The position numbers and the translations under genes are program-made. From contig CM066291.1 of assembly GCA_033816765.1 (NCBI GenBank), positions 5,084,001 to 5,148,000 on the forward strand: a stretch of DNA of 64,000 nt, given 5' to 3'. Below, one piece after another: positions 43,009 through 53,722 of this stretch (positions are counted from its first letter, which is position 1; every line of letters starts with the position of its first letter). The notes below the pieces were generated by a model. The model saw only the letters and a list, made by a program, of their open reading frames with translations. It was not told the DNA's origin and ran no database searches. Origin of the DNA: Nothopassalora personata. Taxonomy: Eukaryota; Ascomycota; Dothideomycetes; Mycosphaerellales; Mycosphaerellaceae.

Positions 43009-43764
43009 CTACCATGGATATTGGAAGACTGCGTTGGTCATGCCTTGCGGCTGAGAGCGATGCGTCCGCAGTGAGCAGCCTGCAGCTGCTGCAGTTTGCG
43101 CAAGCACTGCCACTGACTGACGGACTCTCTCGTTCTGTCTTTCGGACAGCTGCGGACTGGTTGCAGTTTCCACGTTCTGAGGTTGCCTCAAGTGTCTCTT
43201 GCGCTTTCGTGTTGTGGACGTCTCGGAGGTAGATTCGAGACTATCTAGAGCAGCATCTGTTGCTGAGCGCTTCTGGCCTCCGTTCAAAGTAGGGGCCTCA
43301 TTCGACACCTGCGGGACGTATATTTCGCTGTTGCTACCTCATCCTGGTTCAAGTGCAAAATCTCCCGCGGAGCTTGTCTAAGGTGACCTTTGGGCAATTG
43401 GCGCCTTCAGATTTAGTTCTGGTCGCCTCGGGGTACTTGCAACACCTGAACTCGGCTCATCAGCAAAAGGCATAGAAGAAGCTGGCGATAGGGCAGCGTT
43501 CTCGGCGGCAGTCGCTGGGTCTGAAGACTGGTGGTGGAAGCCGATGCTCGTCAAATATTTCTCGGAAAACATGCTGGAGCCTCGAGACCACATGTCTTTC
43601 GTCACAAGAGACTTGTCCTCGCGATATCTGCATATGGCCGCCGCGCTTGAATAGACTGGTGCAGGACGATATCCACGACGATGAATGAGAAACGGTACGA
43701 GATTGCTTGATTTTTTTGCGTTGGACGGCTTGGCTCCTTTGTTAAGATAAGATATCATGCGCAT
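43009..43764 (-). pseudogene. Unrecognised family member 2, truncated and frameshifted
   Basis: The frame from 43764 reads KGAKPSNAKKSSNLVPFLIH, then the motif DMWSRGSSMFSEKYLTSIG, then a disordered Ser/Pro/Ala tail ending at 43378. A second stretch in another frame (43308-43009) reads SNEAPTLNGGQKRSATDAAL, then STTRKRKRHLRQPQNVE, resembling the NLS-bearing tails of the other copies. The N-terminal half of the domain (the AKVLAEID region of the neighbouring copy) is absent. The divergent gene on the plus strand starts only about 60 bp away. I treat it as a 5'-truncated, frameshifted copy. Confidence 0.5.
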
Positions 43765-43823
43765 TGACGCGCATTAGTATGAGATGGGATTGATACTTCT
43801 TTGAACGCCACTAGGTAGCAAAC

Positions 43824-44843
43824 ATGATGGTTACCATAGGCTTCTGCTTCCGCTCTGATGATTCAAGAACACACCATATCACTGACATCAATCTCCGAAC
43901 CCCGATCAACAAATCACCCATGTCTCCGCCGGCGAACGCAGCAGCTGTAGCCAAAGTCTTAGCTGAGATCGATGCGGACCCCGGAGCCATCGCAAACCGA
44001 TCACAACAAGACACTTTCCTCAAGATACTGACCTCAAGATACAAGTTCCGCTACTACAGCAGTACCTACGGCCATACTTGCCACGATGAGAAATCACTGA
44101 GAAGCGTCCTGGTCGCCATTATGCGACATCACGGCACATATGGTGAGGATATCCGACCAGGCAAGACCGCGGTTGACGAGTTATTTGAGCGTGGTAGCGA
44201 GATGCTTCAGGACAACTACGTCGAAGCTGTCAAGGATGCAGCTAAGGATGTTGAGCTGGAAGAAGACAGCGATAGCGAGGATAGCGAAGAGGAGGGTGGG
44301 CTCGACCAAGAGCTGCTTGATTTCATCGAGGCCCAGACTGATTCGGACGATGAGTACATGCCGACCATGGGCAGACAGACTCGAAGTGCAAACCGGAAAC
44401 GACAGCTCCCTCTGACTACAAGTAGTAGCAGCAAGAAGACAGACATCGATGCATGGATATCGGGTTGTTCCGTTGAATCTACGGGAAAGGAATCACAGCC
44501 CTCAGAGAATGCAACCTCATCGATGAGTCCCACCTCTTCCGATGTCAGCTCTTCAGTTGTAGTCATCAAAGGTCGTAAGCGGAAGGCGTCTGTGTTGACA
44601 GATCTTACTCTTGCCGATTCAAGCGGTCTTATCCATGACGGGACGCCGACCAGTGCCATTTTGAGGTCGGAAACCGTTGCCGGACAGCCGGCAGGCGCAC
44701 ATGATAGCTTCACTGTGCCTGCGTCGAAGCCATCTAGACATCAGGACCGACAAGGATTGAATTGCCAAGCGAATCATTTCGAGCAGGATCCGATGCTATC
44801 AGTCAAGCTTCTCGCAGTGGCAGCTATTGCAGCGTTACTCTGA
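43824..44843 (+). CDS. Unrecognised family member 3, the only intact copy
   Basis: A 339-residue uninterrupted frame. The ATG at 43824 begins a poorly conserved leader; the ATG at 43920 (MSPPANAAAVAKVLAEIDAD) is an equally good start and is where similarity to the other copies begins. The domain covers roughly 100 residues: AVAKVLAEID, FLKILTSRYKFRYYSSTYG, DEKSLRSVLVAIMRHHGTYG, TAVDELFERGSEMLQDNYVE. It is followed by an acidic run (ELEEDSDSEDSEEEGG), Ser-rich disorder, a basic KGRKRKASVLTDL that could be an NLS, and a hydrophobic C-terminus (SVKLLAVAAIAALL). I do not recognise the domain. Four copies within 8 kb suggest local expansion and a lineage-restricted, perhaps nuclear, protein. Confidence 0.55.
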   Translation: MMVTIGFCFRSDDSRTHHITDINLRTPINKSPMSPPANAAAVAKVLAEIDADPGAIANRSQQDTFLKILTSRYKFRYYSSTYGHTCHDEKSLRSVLVAIMRHHGTYGEDIRPGKTAVDELFERGSEMLQDNYVEAVKDAAKDVELEEDSDSEDSEEEGGLDQELLDFIEAQTDSDDEYMPTMGRQTRSANRKRQLPLTTSSSSKKTDIDAWISGCSVESTGKESQPSENATSSMSPTSSDVSSSVVVIKGRKRKASVLTDLTLADSSGLIHDGTPTSAILRSETVAGQPAGAHDSFTVPASKPSRHQDRQGLNCQANHFEQDPMLSVKLLAVAAIAALL

Positions 44844-45327
44844 AGGTGTACAGGGTCAAAGACAGAACCAACGTCATCGGGTCAAGGAAGAGACAAACAC
44901 ACTGTGACTGAAATTCGGTTTCGTATGTTTGACCAAAGATATTGGCTACTACATAGACAGATAAAGCGTGGCAGCCACAGTCAGCCAGACATTCAAGCTC
45001 ATGCTTGCCAAGACTTTTAGGCCGAATCAGGTCAGGTACACAAACGTGCAACATGTCGCTATTCGGATTTCGTAGCCATGCATAGTAAATTGTGGTTAGA
45101 AAAGACCTGAAGAAAAAACCTCAGACGTCTGATGATAGCGCGAAAGTATGTCCAGGCGAAGAAAAAGCTTGAGATATAGGTGTCAAACAGTGGAGACATC
45201 GATAGCAATCACTACATGACGCTCGCTCCATTGTATTGCAGTACACATGTTACCAATCCGGCTTTCTTTCCATCATTCATAGCACTTTGGAAGAAGACAG
45301 TTTCCAAGATGCCAAGATTCGAGATAA

Positions 45328-46802
45328 AATCACAAATACGCCATCGCTCAAGTCTTGCGATATATCGACAGCAACCTCGGTCAGCATACCGATCGGTGGA
45401 GCATAGAACAAGTGTTGGAAACTCTCATCATCAACAAGAAGCTCACGTACTACAACTTCCACTCCACCCACAGGTAGGACTGTATCATGAAGGACCTCCT
45501 CAAAGCCCCAAGTGCCGCCGTGAAGACCAACAAGAAGGGTCATGTCACAATACCTGTAGGCCATAATGCCGCACTACTCCTAATCTTCAAGCGAGGTAGC
45601 AAAATCCTGGATACAGAGTATCTTCGAGAGCTCGCTGATGAGGAAACACCCGTGGTCGACGGCGCCTTCTACGCCGATTGTCGACGATCAGAGCAAAGAA
45701 ATATCTAAAAGTGATTCAGACCATGACGAAGCTGGCAATCGCTTTGTTCCACCTGAGCAGAGCTACGAGAAGTCTATTGGGGTCAAGGGGGGGGGGGGGG
45801 ATGAAGTCTGGTCGATCGATAAGAACTCGCCAGGATTCGTCCGCGCGCAATGCAACTAGCCAAAAGAGCGTTCAATCGAAGTCGAATCCAAACGTCAAGA
45901 CGAAGGCCTATACTCAGAAGGCCATGGATATGGAGGCAAATGGATTGGACACTCCATCAGATGACGAAGACCCTAAATCATTAGCCACTGCAAAGCTCAC
46001 CGCGAAGGCCTCAGCCCGAGCCAAAGCTATGCCGGAAAGCAGAAAGCAAGCCAAAAGGAAAGTCACCGGTAAGCAGAAGAAGAAAGCACCAGCTGCAAAC
46101 TCAGACGACGAGTATGCTCTTGACGGCGGCGATGAACCACACCAGGTCCCGCCGAACAAGTTCAGAAGCGCTGCTACTCAATCCGCTACACCTGGACCGA
46201 CGAATCGCCACAATAGCGAAGACAATCAGATGGACAGTGAAGAGGATGCGACTTCCAGTGAGGAGGAGAATAATCACGATGGGAAGACTGAGGAAGAGCC
46301 TATTGTCATTGATGATGATGGGACTTCGAGCGATGTCGACAGTACTGGAGTCCTCACGCTTCCTGCTCCTGGAGCAGAGCAAGAGGGTGAGGATGAAGAC
46401 GACACTGATCTCCAGTGGCCGATCGCTGCCGTTGTCGACAATGAGGATGAAGACGAGCTGGATGACTTGCCTGCTCCCAGCGAGGTCGGGCGCAAGCCAG
46501 AGCTTCACAGCACCAAGCAGAAGCCTCCAGACAACAAGACAAAGCGAGCCAGTTCCGCCGAGAGATCATTTCCTAACAGTCGTGACGATGAGGTCGAGCA
46601 ATCAGACGCTCCGAATGCCAATAAGAAGCAGAGAACAGCGAGCCCGGGTCATCGTCATACTAGCCAGGAGCCCGCCGAAGAGCCAGCCCGGGCGACAGAC
46701 AACGAGGGGATCCAGACACCGGTCGGCAGTAAAGAGAAGAGCGAGCCCACCGGACATCGCTTTGGTTACCTCAAACGAGCCTCCAAGAATATCAGCAAGT
46801 GA
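45328..46802 (+). pseudogene. Unrecognised family member 4, stop and frameshifts
   Basis: The domain is readable from 45328: YAIAQVLRYIDSNLGQHTD, LETLIINKKLTYYNFHSTHR. A TAG follows at 45475-45477, then DCIMKDLLKAP and LIFKRGSKILDTEYLRELAD in the same frame. This matches member 3 segment by segment. The frame then changes near 45660 (SKEISKSDSDHDEAGN) and again at a run of 14 G (45787-45800). Beyond it a long acidic and basic disordered tail continues to the TGA at 46800-46802, with KRKVTGKQKKKAPA and NKKQRTASPG as NLS-like runs. A length change in the G run would alter the frame, so sequencing error at that site is possible. The TAG at 45475 is not explained that way. Confidence 0.5.
45787..45800 (+). 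repeat. Homopolymer of 14 G
   Basis: An uninterrupted G14 lies at the point where the coding frame of family member 4 changes. It may be slippage-prone in vivo or mis-called. Confidence 0.9.
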
Positions 46803-47419
46803 ATTCGACAAAACCTCCAAGCGCTTCTTGGCTGACATCGCATAGACCTCTGGACGTTCCATCATAACCGCACAGCACGCAGACTTAGCTCTCGAAGCAG
46901 TCTACAAGCAAATCCTAGAGACGAAGCGAGACATCGTGCTCATTGGCCAAGACCTTGCCTACGAGCGTAAATTTGAGCCATCGGATTTACAGCGCAGCAT
47001 GATAACATTACAGGTAGTCGTCAAGATTTCTCAGGTTGAGCTGCCTTGGCAAACAGCTGTGATGGCGCGTAGCAGTACGTACATGGCGAGTGTGTTGGCA
47101 GACCGTCGTCAGGAGAGCGAGATTAATGTTAGGAGGATCAGCAGTTCCTTGCGACTACTGTTATGCCGAAGGCGCAGCAGGTTGCAGCTGAGATCCTTTT
47201 GACTTTTGATGCTGAGCACATCTGCATCAATACACTGGAAGGAGCAGCAGTACTTCAGAAGCAAAAGCAAGAGACTGGCATGCTGAGATGTATAGACCAG
47301 ACCACTTCTCCACGTTTGCCGCCGAGCTCTCGTGCTGAAGAGTCGGATGGTGGCTTCGCGACTGAAAGGTGGCTGGATTTGTGATCTGCTGGGAAATGAC
47401 GGCGAGCCGGCGTATGGCG

Positions 47420-47450
<31 letters not shown>

Positions 47451-48320
47451 CGCTGATGGTTTTTCCTGGTGCCAACTTGATTGACGACGGCGCTGGTGTA
47501 GAGAAAGTATGAAAGATTGAGGCTGACTATAAGGCCTTGTAAAGCACGTGGTACTGCCACTGCCAGCATGCCGATTGGATTAACGATTGTGGACCATCGT
47601 TAGCTAGGTAGGGCAGCCGTTACAGTACAAGACACCATGCACATACCTGAGCACGTCATGTCAAATTTTCCTACACGACTTCGGCGTCTGCTGGCATTTG
47701 CTCCATTACAACAATCCATTGGGTGGCCAGTGGCCACCCTCACGCGGCTCCGGCGGGTACAGCAGCGTGGCCCGGCCCCGCCCCTAAAGGCGCAGGGTGT
47801 CTTCCCTTTTCGAGGCCTCCTCTGCCCCAACGCGCCAGTGAGAGCCGACCGACGATCCTTCTTCCCCCGACCAGGTCGGACTGGCCACCCGTAGCTCGCG
47901 GCTCGAGGTGCGCTTGACCCACTCGTGAACGCCTGGGGATTCCGGAAAATTTTCGCTGCTCGTAGACGCTGTGCTCCCGATCATGTCTCGCCTCTTCCTC
48001 GGCCTTTGGAGATGGGTCACCATGTGACGCTCGTCCACGGCGACCGAATTCACTCTGTCACAGCTTGAGAGAAGCAACAAGCACATTCGCAACTATGTGG
48101 GGATGGAGAAGTGCGAGCTATTGCTGCAGCTATACAACATGGCCATGTGGTCGCGTAGCTCGCAAGATCATCGGCATCCCACGCATTGCTTACCCTCGGG
48201 AGGTACAGATCGGTCTGAAACCCATTTGATATGACTGGCCATGGCGAAATCGAAAAATTGAGCTTAACAGGAGAAACAGCCTAAAGAGGTGCATAATTGC
48301 GAGAAGGAGGATTGGATCTA
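46803..48320. other. Intergenic with small coding-like relic and GA repeat
   Basis: At 46862-47010 one frame reads TAQHADLALEAVYKQILETK, RDIVLIGQDLAYERKFEPSD, which looks like protein but has no start or continuation; it may be the C-terminal remnant of the preceding gene. A (GA)14 microsatellite lies at 47420-47447. No other gene is supported. Confidence 0.4.
47420..47447. repeat. GA dinucleotide microsatellite, 14 units
   Basis: An uninterrupted GA repeat in intergenic DNA. Confidence 0.9.
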
Positions 48321-48456
48321 CGGGCAGCTCTAATTCTTAGTCATGTTTCAAAATTTGATTAGCCCTCGAGGACTAGTGAAGGGCCCAAGGGGGGCTGAGT
48401 GGGGCGGAGGGCGTCCATTTGATGGCAATTTGATAGCAATCGATTAATTAGTCAGA
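48321..48456 (-). mobile_element. Diverged, internally deleted MITE copy
   Basis: Relative to the element at 60199-60466 this copy is in reverse orientation. Its left end (CGGGCAGCTCTAATTCTTAG) follows TA and matches the reverse complement of the other element's right end. About 30 bp further, TTTGATTAGCCCTC is shared exactly. The right part (CCATTTGATGG, then ATTAGTCAGA) matches the other element's left end reversed. The middle is much shorter and the outermost right bases are lost. Confidence 0.6.
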
Positions 48457-49412
48457 ACGCGAAGTTTTTGGATATTTGCGTAACGGAACATGATGCCGGT
48501 CCTTGCGAACTGGGTGGGATCATGCAGCAGTTTCTCGTTACCGCGAGCGCGCGGCATGTCAGGAAGCTGACGAGAGGTACAGAGGATCAAGACAGAGCAG
48601 TTGTCTAATAAGCGCACGAAGAAAGGCGATGATTGTCGTGAAGTGAAGCGTTTCCCATCGCCAGTGAACATGTGTCGTTGTCACGTTGGAGGAAGATACT
48701 CTGATACTGTATGGAGTTGGAGCTGGAGCTGGAGTGGAGCTGTGAAACGCCCACTTCGGGATGTGGTCGTCGCGGCTTCGGGCAGGGCTTCCGTTGGTAT
48801 TCACATGTCGCGCCCAAAGCGAAGAGATGCTGGTGGAAGGAATGTGAGTGATGGGTGCACCACTGCGCCGATTGCAGGGGTTTCGGTGCCCTGGGCAAAC
48901 CTGGCTGCAGCCTGCGTGCGCATGCTGGTACAGCCTGGGTAAAAGCGTGGGGTGGGGTCCTGCCTTCTTTGTGCGCAGGCAGCCCGTGATTTGCCGCTTT
49001 GAAATCCGCACAAGCTGTGCAAGTGTGCAAGCCTTTGCGCCCACGCCCACGCCCACACACCCCCCCCCCCCCCCCCGAGCGACAGTCCGGACCCCTCACC
49101 TTATTACAACTTACACTCGACTTGTTCGCTCCGACAACCCAACCCACCCAATACATCTGTCGTAGGACCGTCCGTCACCACCTACGACTACACCACCGAC
49201 CGAAAAGCACGATTCAGCACAGTCGTCGGACACTGCTGCGCGGAAAACGACTCCCTTTGCCGCGGCTCGAGGCATTGGACGACCGAAGCGCCACGGCGGC
49301 GTCACAGACAAAGGATTTTCGTCAAAGACGACGCCTATAATCCCGTCGACCACCACCCAGTACCACTTGATCGCGGACCGCAGCGTGCGAAACACACCCC
49401 GAAACAGCCGCC
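48457..49412. promoter_or_regulatory. Upstream region of the MetR/Cys-3 gene
   Basis: About 0.95 kb with long spurious minus-strand frames. It holds a C17 run at 49060-49076 preceded by CCCACGCC-type repeats, and then a leader rich in CAC/ACC. The 5'UTR probably lies within 49080-49412. No sulfur-responsive site can be asserted. Confidence 0.35.
49060..49076 (+). repeat. Homopolymer of 17 C
   Basis: A run of 17 C about 340 bp upstream of the bZIP start codon, next to CCCACGCCCACG-type short repeats. Confidence 0.9.
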
Positions 49413-50222
49413 ATGTCGAACTACAACGGGCGACGTGCGCCCAACGTGTCGCAATATCTCGCCAATCTGAACCAGATTCCGAGCCAGCAGGAGATTTCGC
49501 CCACCGACCTCAGTCTTGGTGACGATTTGGACTTCCTCGCCAACGCCGAGTTCTTCGACTTCGACCAGAATGTGGTACAGCCAAACTTCGCTCACTTCGC
49601 CGACACAAACCAGCCCTCGGCCGATGCCAAGAATGGTATGTCAAACGTCATGGCTGTGGAGCAATGTCAATGAAATGGTGCATTCATACTAACACGTCTG
49701 TCAGGCCCGCGATACCAGTTCGGCGAATTGCAGAGCTTCTCTGGCACCAATGTGAACTCTCCAACCAACTCCATGCCAAGTCCCACCAGTCTCCAAGGCG
49801 CGTACCCACCACAGCCAGCACACTTCTCTCCCAACACTGGTGACAAACGCAAGGCATCTGTCGCTATGCAATCCGCTGCCGATCTCGAGGAGCAATCGCG
49901 CATGGCCGCTGAGGAGGACAAGCGCCGCCGGAACACGGCGGCTTCGGCGCGTTTCCGTGTCAAGAAGAAGCAAAGGGAACAGGCACTCGAGAAGGCGGCC
50001 AAGGACATGTCCGACAAAGTGTCTTCTCTTGAAAGCAAGGTTCAACAGCTTGAGATGGAGAACAAGTGGTTGAAGGAGCTCATCACCGAGAAGAGTGACG
50101 TCAAGACCGTCGAGGCTGCACTTGCGAAAAAGAGCGAGAAAGATGCTGAGGACCGGATAGGTGGCAGCCGCACTGACGGCGTTGGCACAGTTGAGGGAAC
50201 TGGTGCTGAGGGCGAGGCATAG
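49413..50222 (+). CDS. metR: bZIP sulfur-metabolism regulator, MetR/Cys-3 type
   Basis: Two exons, 49413-49635 and 49705-50222, around a 69-bp intron (GTATGT..GTCAG) give 246 residues. The N-terminus (NGRRAPNVSQYLANLN) and an acidic/aromatic region (DDLDFLANAEFFDFDQN) fit the family's activation part. The basic region is residues 146-165 (DKRRRNTAASARFRVKKKQR), with the bZIP signature Asn151 and Arg159. The zipper heptads are Leu169, Met176, Leu183, Leu190 and Leu197, with LEMENKWLKELI. This basic region is the one I know from Neurospora CYS-3 and Aspergillus MetR. These activate genes for sulfate uptake, sulfatase and methionine/cysteine supply when sulfur is scarce. It acts in the nucleus as a dimer. 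The tail is Gly/Glu-rich. Confidence 0.88.
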
Positions 50223-50712
50223 TCGTCGCCAGGCCTGATGACTGGTCAGTGCTTCGTGTTTTCGTACATGTCCCACGGGATGAAAGTTATATACATACAG
50301 ACTGGGGTGCAACGTAATTGGGTTGCCTATGTGCTACGCTCCTGATTCGATCAATCAGTGATACCAATTTGAGCTTTTTGATCTGCCCATCTGAATGCAA
50401 TCTGGTTGGACGCTGCTCTCCCGTACCGCCTACTGACGTGGTGCAGAACTTCGTCCCCTTGCTGGTCACTCATCCCTTGGCAGGCATCCTCAGGCGACAA
50501 CGCCCAGCAGTAATCATCACATCGCCTTCTTCTAGGCCACAGAGTGGTATCAAATGCCGTTGCTTTGACTTTGCTACATGTATATATAGGGCGCCCCATA
50601 TCAATGACAATGGTAGACCACCTCAACACGACCTCCCGAACGCCACTTCCACCGCCACAGGACTCATATCGTCTTCATTGCCCCTTCCCGACACCAACAC
50701 CAATTCTTCACC
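50223..50712. other. Intergenic, probable promoter of the oxygenase gene
   Basis: A gap of 0.49 kb holding the 3' end of the bZIP transcript and the promoter of the next gene. The leader just before 50713 is rich in CACC/ACC. A TATATATA run at 50580-50587 could be a TATA element, about 125 bp before the start. Confidence 0.4.
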
Positions 50713-52904
50713 ATGGACCCATCTCACCCCTACAACTCCGCCTTCCCTCCAACCGTCTCCGACGACAACGATGACATCGTTCTCGAAGGCACCCACACAC
50801 CTCCCTCCGAACAAGCAGATCATGGCTCTCCCATCATCGACCAGCCCACAGTGTCTCCGCCCTCGTCTCGCACTCACCAGCAGCCAAGAAGTGAGAGCGA
50901 GCAGTTAGAGAAACAGCTTCTTCGAGAGCTTGGCCAAACTCTGGAGCACGAAGGTCGAAAAGCGACCTTCACTTGTGGTGGCTGTATTCCCATCGTGACG
51001 GATCCGAATGTCAATGAATCTGGTAATCTGTCACCGAGGACCAGCCAGAAGGCGCAGGATCGGACAATCATGACCAAGCCTGTCGTAATCCGTTGGGGCA
51101 ACGATGGGGCCGGGGGGAAAGATCACTTTGCCCATCAACAACGCTGATGAGTGGCAAGCACTTCAAGATCTTGTCAATAAATGCGTACCTGCCACCTTCG
51201 GACGCAATGGCAAGGACGTATACGATGAGAGTTATCGCCGCGCAGGAGCCTTGGATACCACTGGCTTCATGACAGACTTTTGTCCTTACGAGCATGGCAT
51301 CATCGATATCGTTACTCAGCTACTGCTGCCACCCATCACGGGTGAGGTGAAGGCCATTGTACCAGTGCCTGTCCAGATCTCCCGAGAGGAACACTGCCAA
51401 CGGCGCAAAAAGATCTACGATGTGGTACGTCGATTCGTGCTACGGCGACGAGAAGGCATGGGGCTCGTGGTTCATGCCGAGAACGTAGCCAAATGCATGG
51501 AGCAGCTGGAAGTTCCTGTCATGACAGGCGAGGCACTCGATATTGAACTCCAAAACATGCTGATCATGAGCGCTATGCCCGAATATTGTGCCATGGATCA
51601 ACCATTTCCAGACTACATGCCGATGATGGAGGTGTGTAGAATCGCAGCACAGAGGGTGGATGCCAAGAAGCAGGCGGAACACGATCGGCTTGAGTTCGTT
51701 CGGCAGGAGCACAACATGCAAAAGAGATTGCGCCAGCGTGGTATCCGGGCCGAGTTGTATAAACTCAATGTTTACTCCGGGCCCAGTGGCATGTTCAAAG
51801 CACATGTCGATACACCACGCAGCGGTGATCAGGTTGGCAGCCTCGTGGTCGCTCTTCCTGTCGCCTTCGAAGGTGCGTCCTGAGTGTCTTTTGCACTACT
51901 GTCCCAAAAACTAACAAGTATGATAGGTGGCGCCCTGGCTGTTCGTCAGCAGGGGCAAGAGGTCTTACACGACTGGTCGACAAGCATCAATGGCGACTGT
52001 CCAAGCATTCAGTGGGCCGCCTTCTACAGCGACTGCGAACACGAAGTTCTGGAAGTCACTTCTGGACACCGTCTGACACTTACGTACAACCTGTTCTTAT
52101 CAGCTGGCACTGGTCTGCTGAACGATGCGGCTCTCAGCCTCATTCCAGAGCGTCTACCCGTCTACGGCCAGCTCCATGGTCTGCTCGAACGACCGTGCTT
52201 CCTAGCCGGCGGGGGCTACCTCGGCGTACATCTGGCTCACAGCTATCCCCATGCCAACGATACGCTGCATCGCTTCGTACCCAACATGCTGAAGGGCACT
52301 GATATGGCCACTTACAGAGCATTCGCTGCCTTGGGTCTTGCTTGCGTACTGACTTCAACTCATCCAGTCACAGGTGCTGAAGCTCTAAGAACACTGGACA
52401 ACCTGCATAGATCCAATTCAGCGCAACATGCCACGGGGACAATCGGGTCGAGGCCGTTGGCGAGCCTTCTCTCGAGCATGGAAATCACGCCTGAATACGA
52501 TGAAAACGACAATGACTCCGACGAAGTGGGCACTGAAGACAACTTCGAGGGCGAAGATTCGAACCCTGATGACCATCGGCAGCAGTACGATAGCGCCGGC
52601 AGGATGTTGGGCGAGAGAGGACTTGAAATCCGCGAAGGAAAGCAAGCCTGGAGAAAGGTCTCTTGGCTCAATGCAGCTCAGCATCAGGAGCTCAGCAGGG
52701 TGTATATGGCGGTGAGTGTGCTTCGACGACTTCTGACATTCTTTCAGCAACTATCGCGATTCGCTGATCACTTGATGATAGTATGGGAACCAAGCAGAAA
52801 TGAAAGTCAGCTACTCTAGTGTTGCACTGGTGGTCAAGATACCATCTTGGAAGGAGAGACGTGGCGCTGGTACTACGGTGGCAGAATCTATCGAAAATGA
52901 ATAG
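50713..52904 (+). CDS. 2-oxoglutarate/Fe(II) oxygenase, frame broken by one base
   Basis: Exon 1 runs 50713-51872. Intron 1 is 51873-51926 (GTGCGT..CTAAC..GATAG), exon 2 is 51927-52711, intron 2 is 52712-52781 (GTGAGT..GATAG) and exon 3 is 52782-52904. The prolyl-4-hydroxylase-like core shows YKLNVYSGPSGMFKAHVDTP, with iron ligands His (51803) and Asp (51809). It continues with GSLVVALPVAFEGGALAV and EVTSGHRLTLTYNL, the distal His (52067) and a 2OG-binding Arg. Exon 3 ends YGNQAEMKVSYSSVALVVK, typical of large fungal members. Near 51112-51117 the frame shifts: VIRWGNDG and GKITLPINNADEW join only if one G of a G6 run is removed. All introns then keep phase. So the gene is either a very recent pseudogene or carries a single-base sequence error. 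The substrate is unknown. Confidence 0.75.
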
Positions 52905-53287
52905 CAGTGAGCAAGTCCGGCGTGAGGATTGGGGATTCGATTTTTCCTCTTACGCGCGTTTGCAGGGTGTCTGTCTGTTGACAGGAGCCACGTGGCAGCT
53001 CTAATATTTCAAAGCGCTTCTCAAAAGCGCCACAACAGAATTAAGTCAAGTCGAAACATCCCCTTCCTAGATTCCATCGGTCGTGCATGGTGAACGCGGC
53101 CCGTACAGAGGCAGATAGATCCCTGCAGCGAATTCGCCCGCAAACAATCACATATCACTAATCCAAAATGGCTGACACCACCACACACACGCACGCATGG
53201 CAGTCAGTATCTGCTGTCATTCCGGTGGTCTTAATCATTGTTCCCATAGATAGATCAGCTTCTTGAGCTCCCGCCAGCTCAGCTTTC
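52905..53287. other. Intergenic, convergent 3' ends
   Basis: About 0.4 kb between the plus-strand oxygenase gene and the minus-strand F-box-like array. No feature is supported. Confidence 0.4.
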
Positions 53288-53530
53288 TTACCGGTGCTTC
53301 TCGTGCGCTCCGAGTCCTTCTTTGTGAATGGGTTGGAGAATTCGTAGGAATTTTATGTCGGAATGGCCATAGGGGGCGACGAAGGTGGCGGAGTAGTGCT
53401 CGCGGACGATGACGCGAAATTCTACTGGGAGCGCGAGGAGGGGATCTTTGGGCTCAATGATGGACGCGGTGACGGGTGCGGTGCTGATCGTGATGGTGTC
53501 TTGCTTCTTTTTGGGGGAAACTCGTCAGTC
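53288..53530 (-). pseudogene. F-box-like array, copy 1 (truncated relic)
   Basis: In one minus-strand frame the sequence reads DPLLALPVEFRVIVREHYSA, TFVAPYGHSD, then RILQPIHKEGLGAHEKHR and a stop at 53288-53290. This parallels copy 2 (ILALPAELRLIIYDFYFATF, then RTCRVIRNEGLDAYEARLR). No ATG precedes it before an in-frame TGA, and the C-terminal half is missing, so it is a relic. Confidence 0.55.
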
Positions 53531-53722
53531 GGGGGCATTCTGGTGACCATGGTGTGCGGGTGTTGGTATTTGGAGGATCTGGAAGAAGTTCGAGGGGAGT
53601 GGTGTCTTGATGTCGGCACGAGTCCAAGAGAACCGGTGAGTTCCGGAGAACGGCACAGGCTAACAACAATTTGACATGCGTTGAGGATCCGTTCCGACTT
53701 GTGATCGCTGCGAGCCTCGTCC

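Noticed and set aside
48559..49156. Two long overlapping minus-strand frames upstream of the bZIP gene
   Set aside because: They are rich in His, Pro, Arg and Cys and overlap each other in different frames over C-rich promoter DNA. Composition explains the openness.
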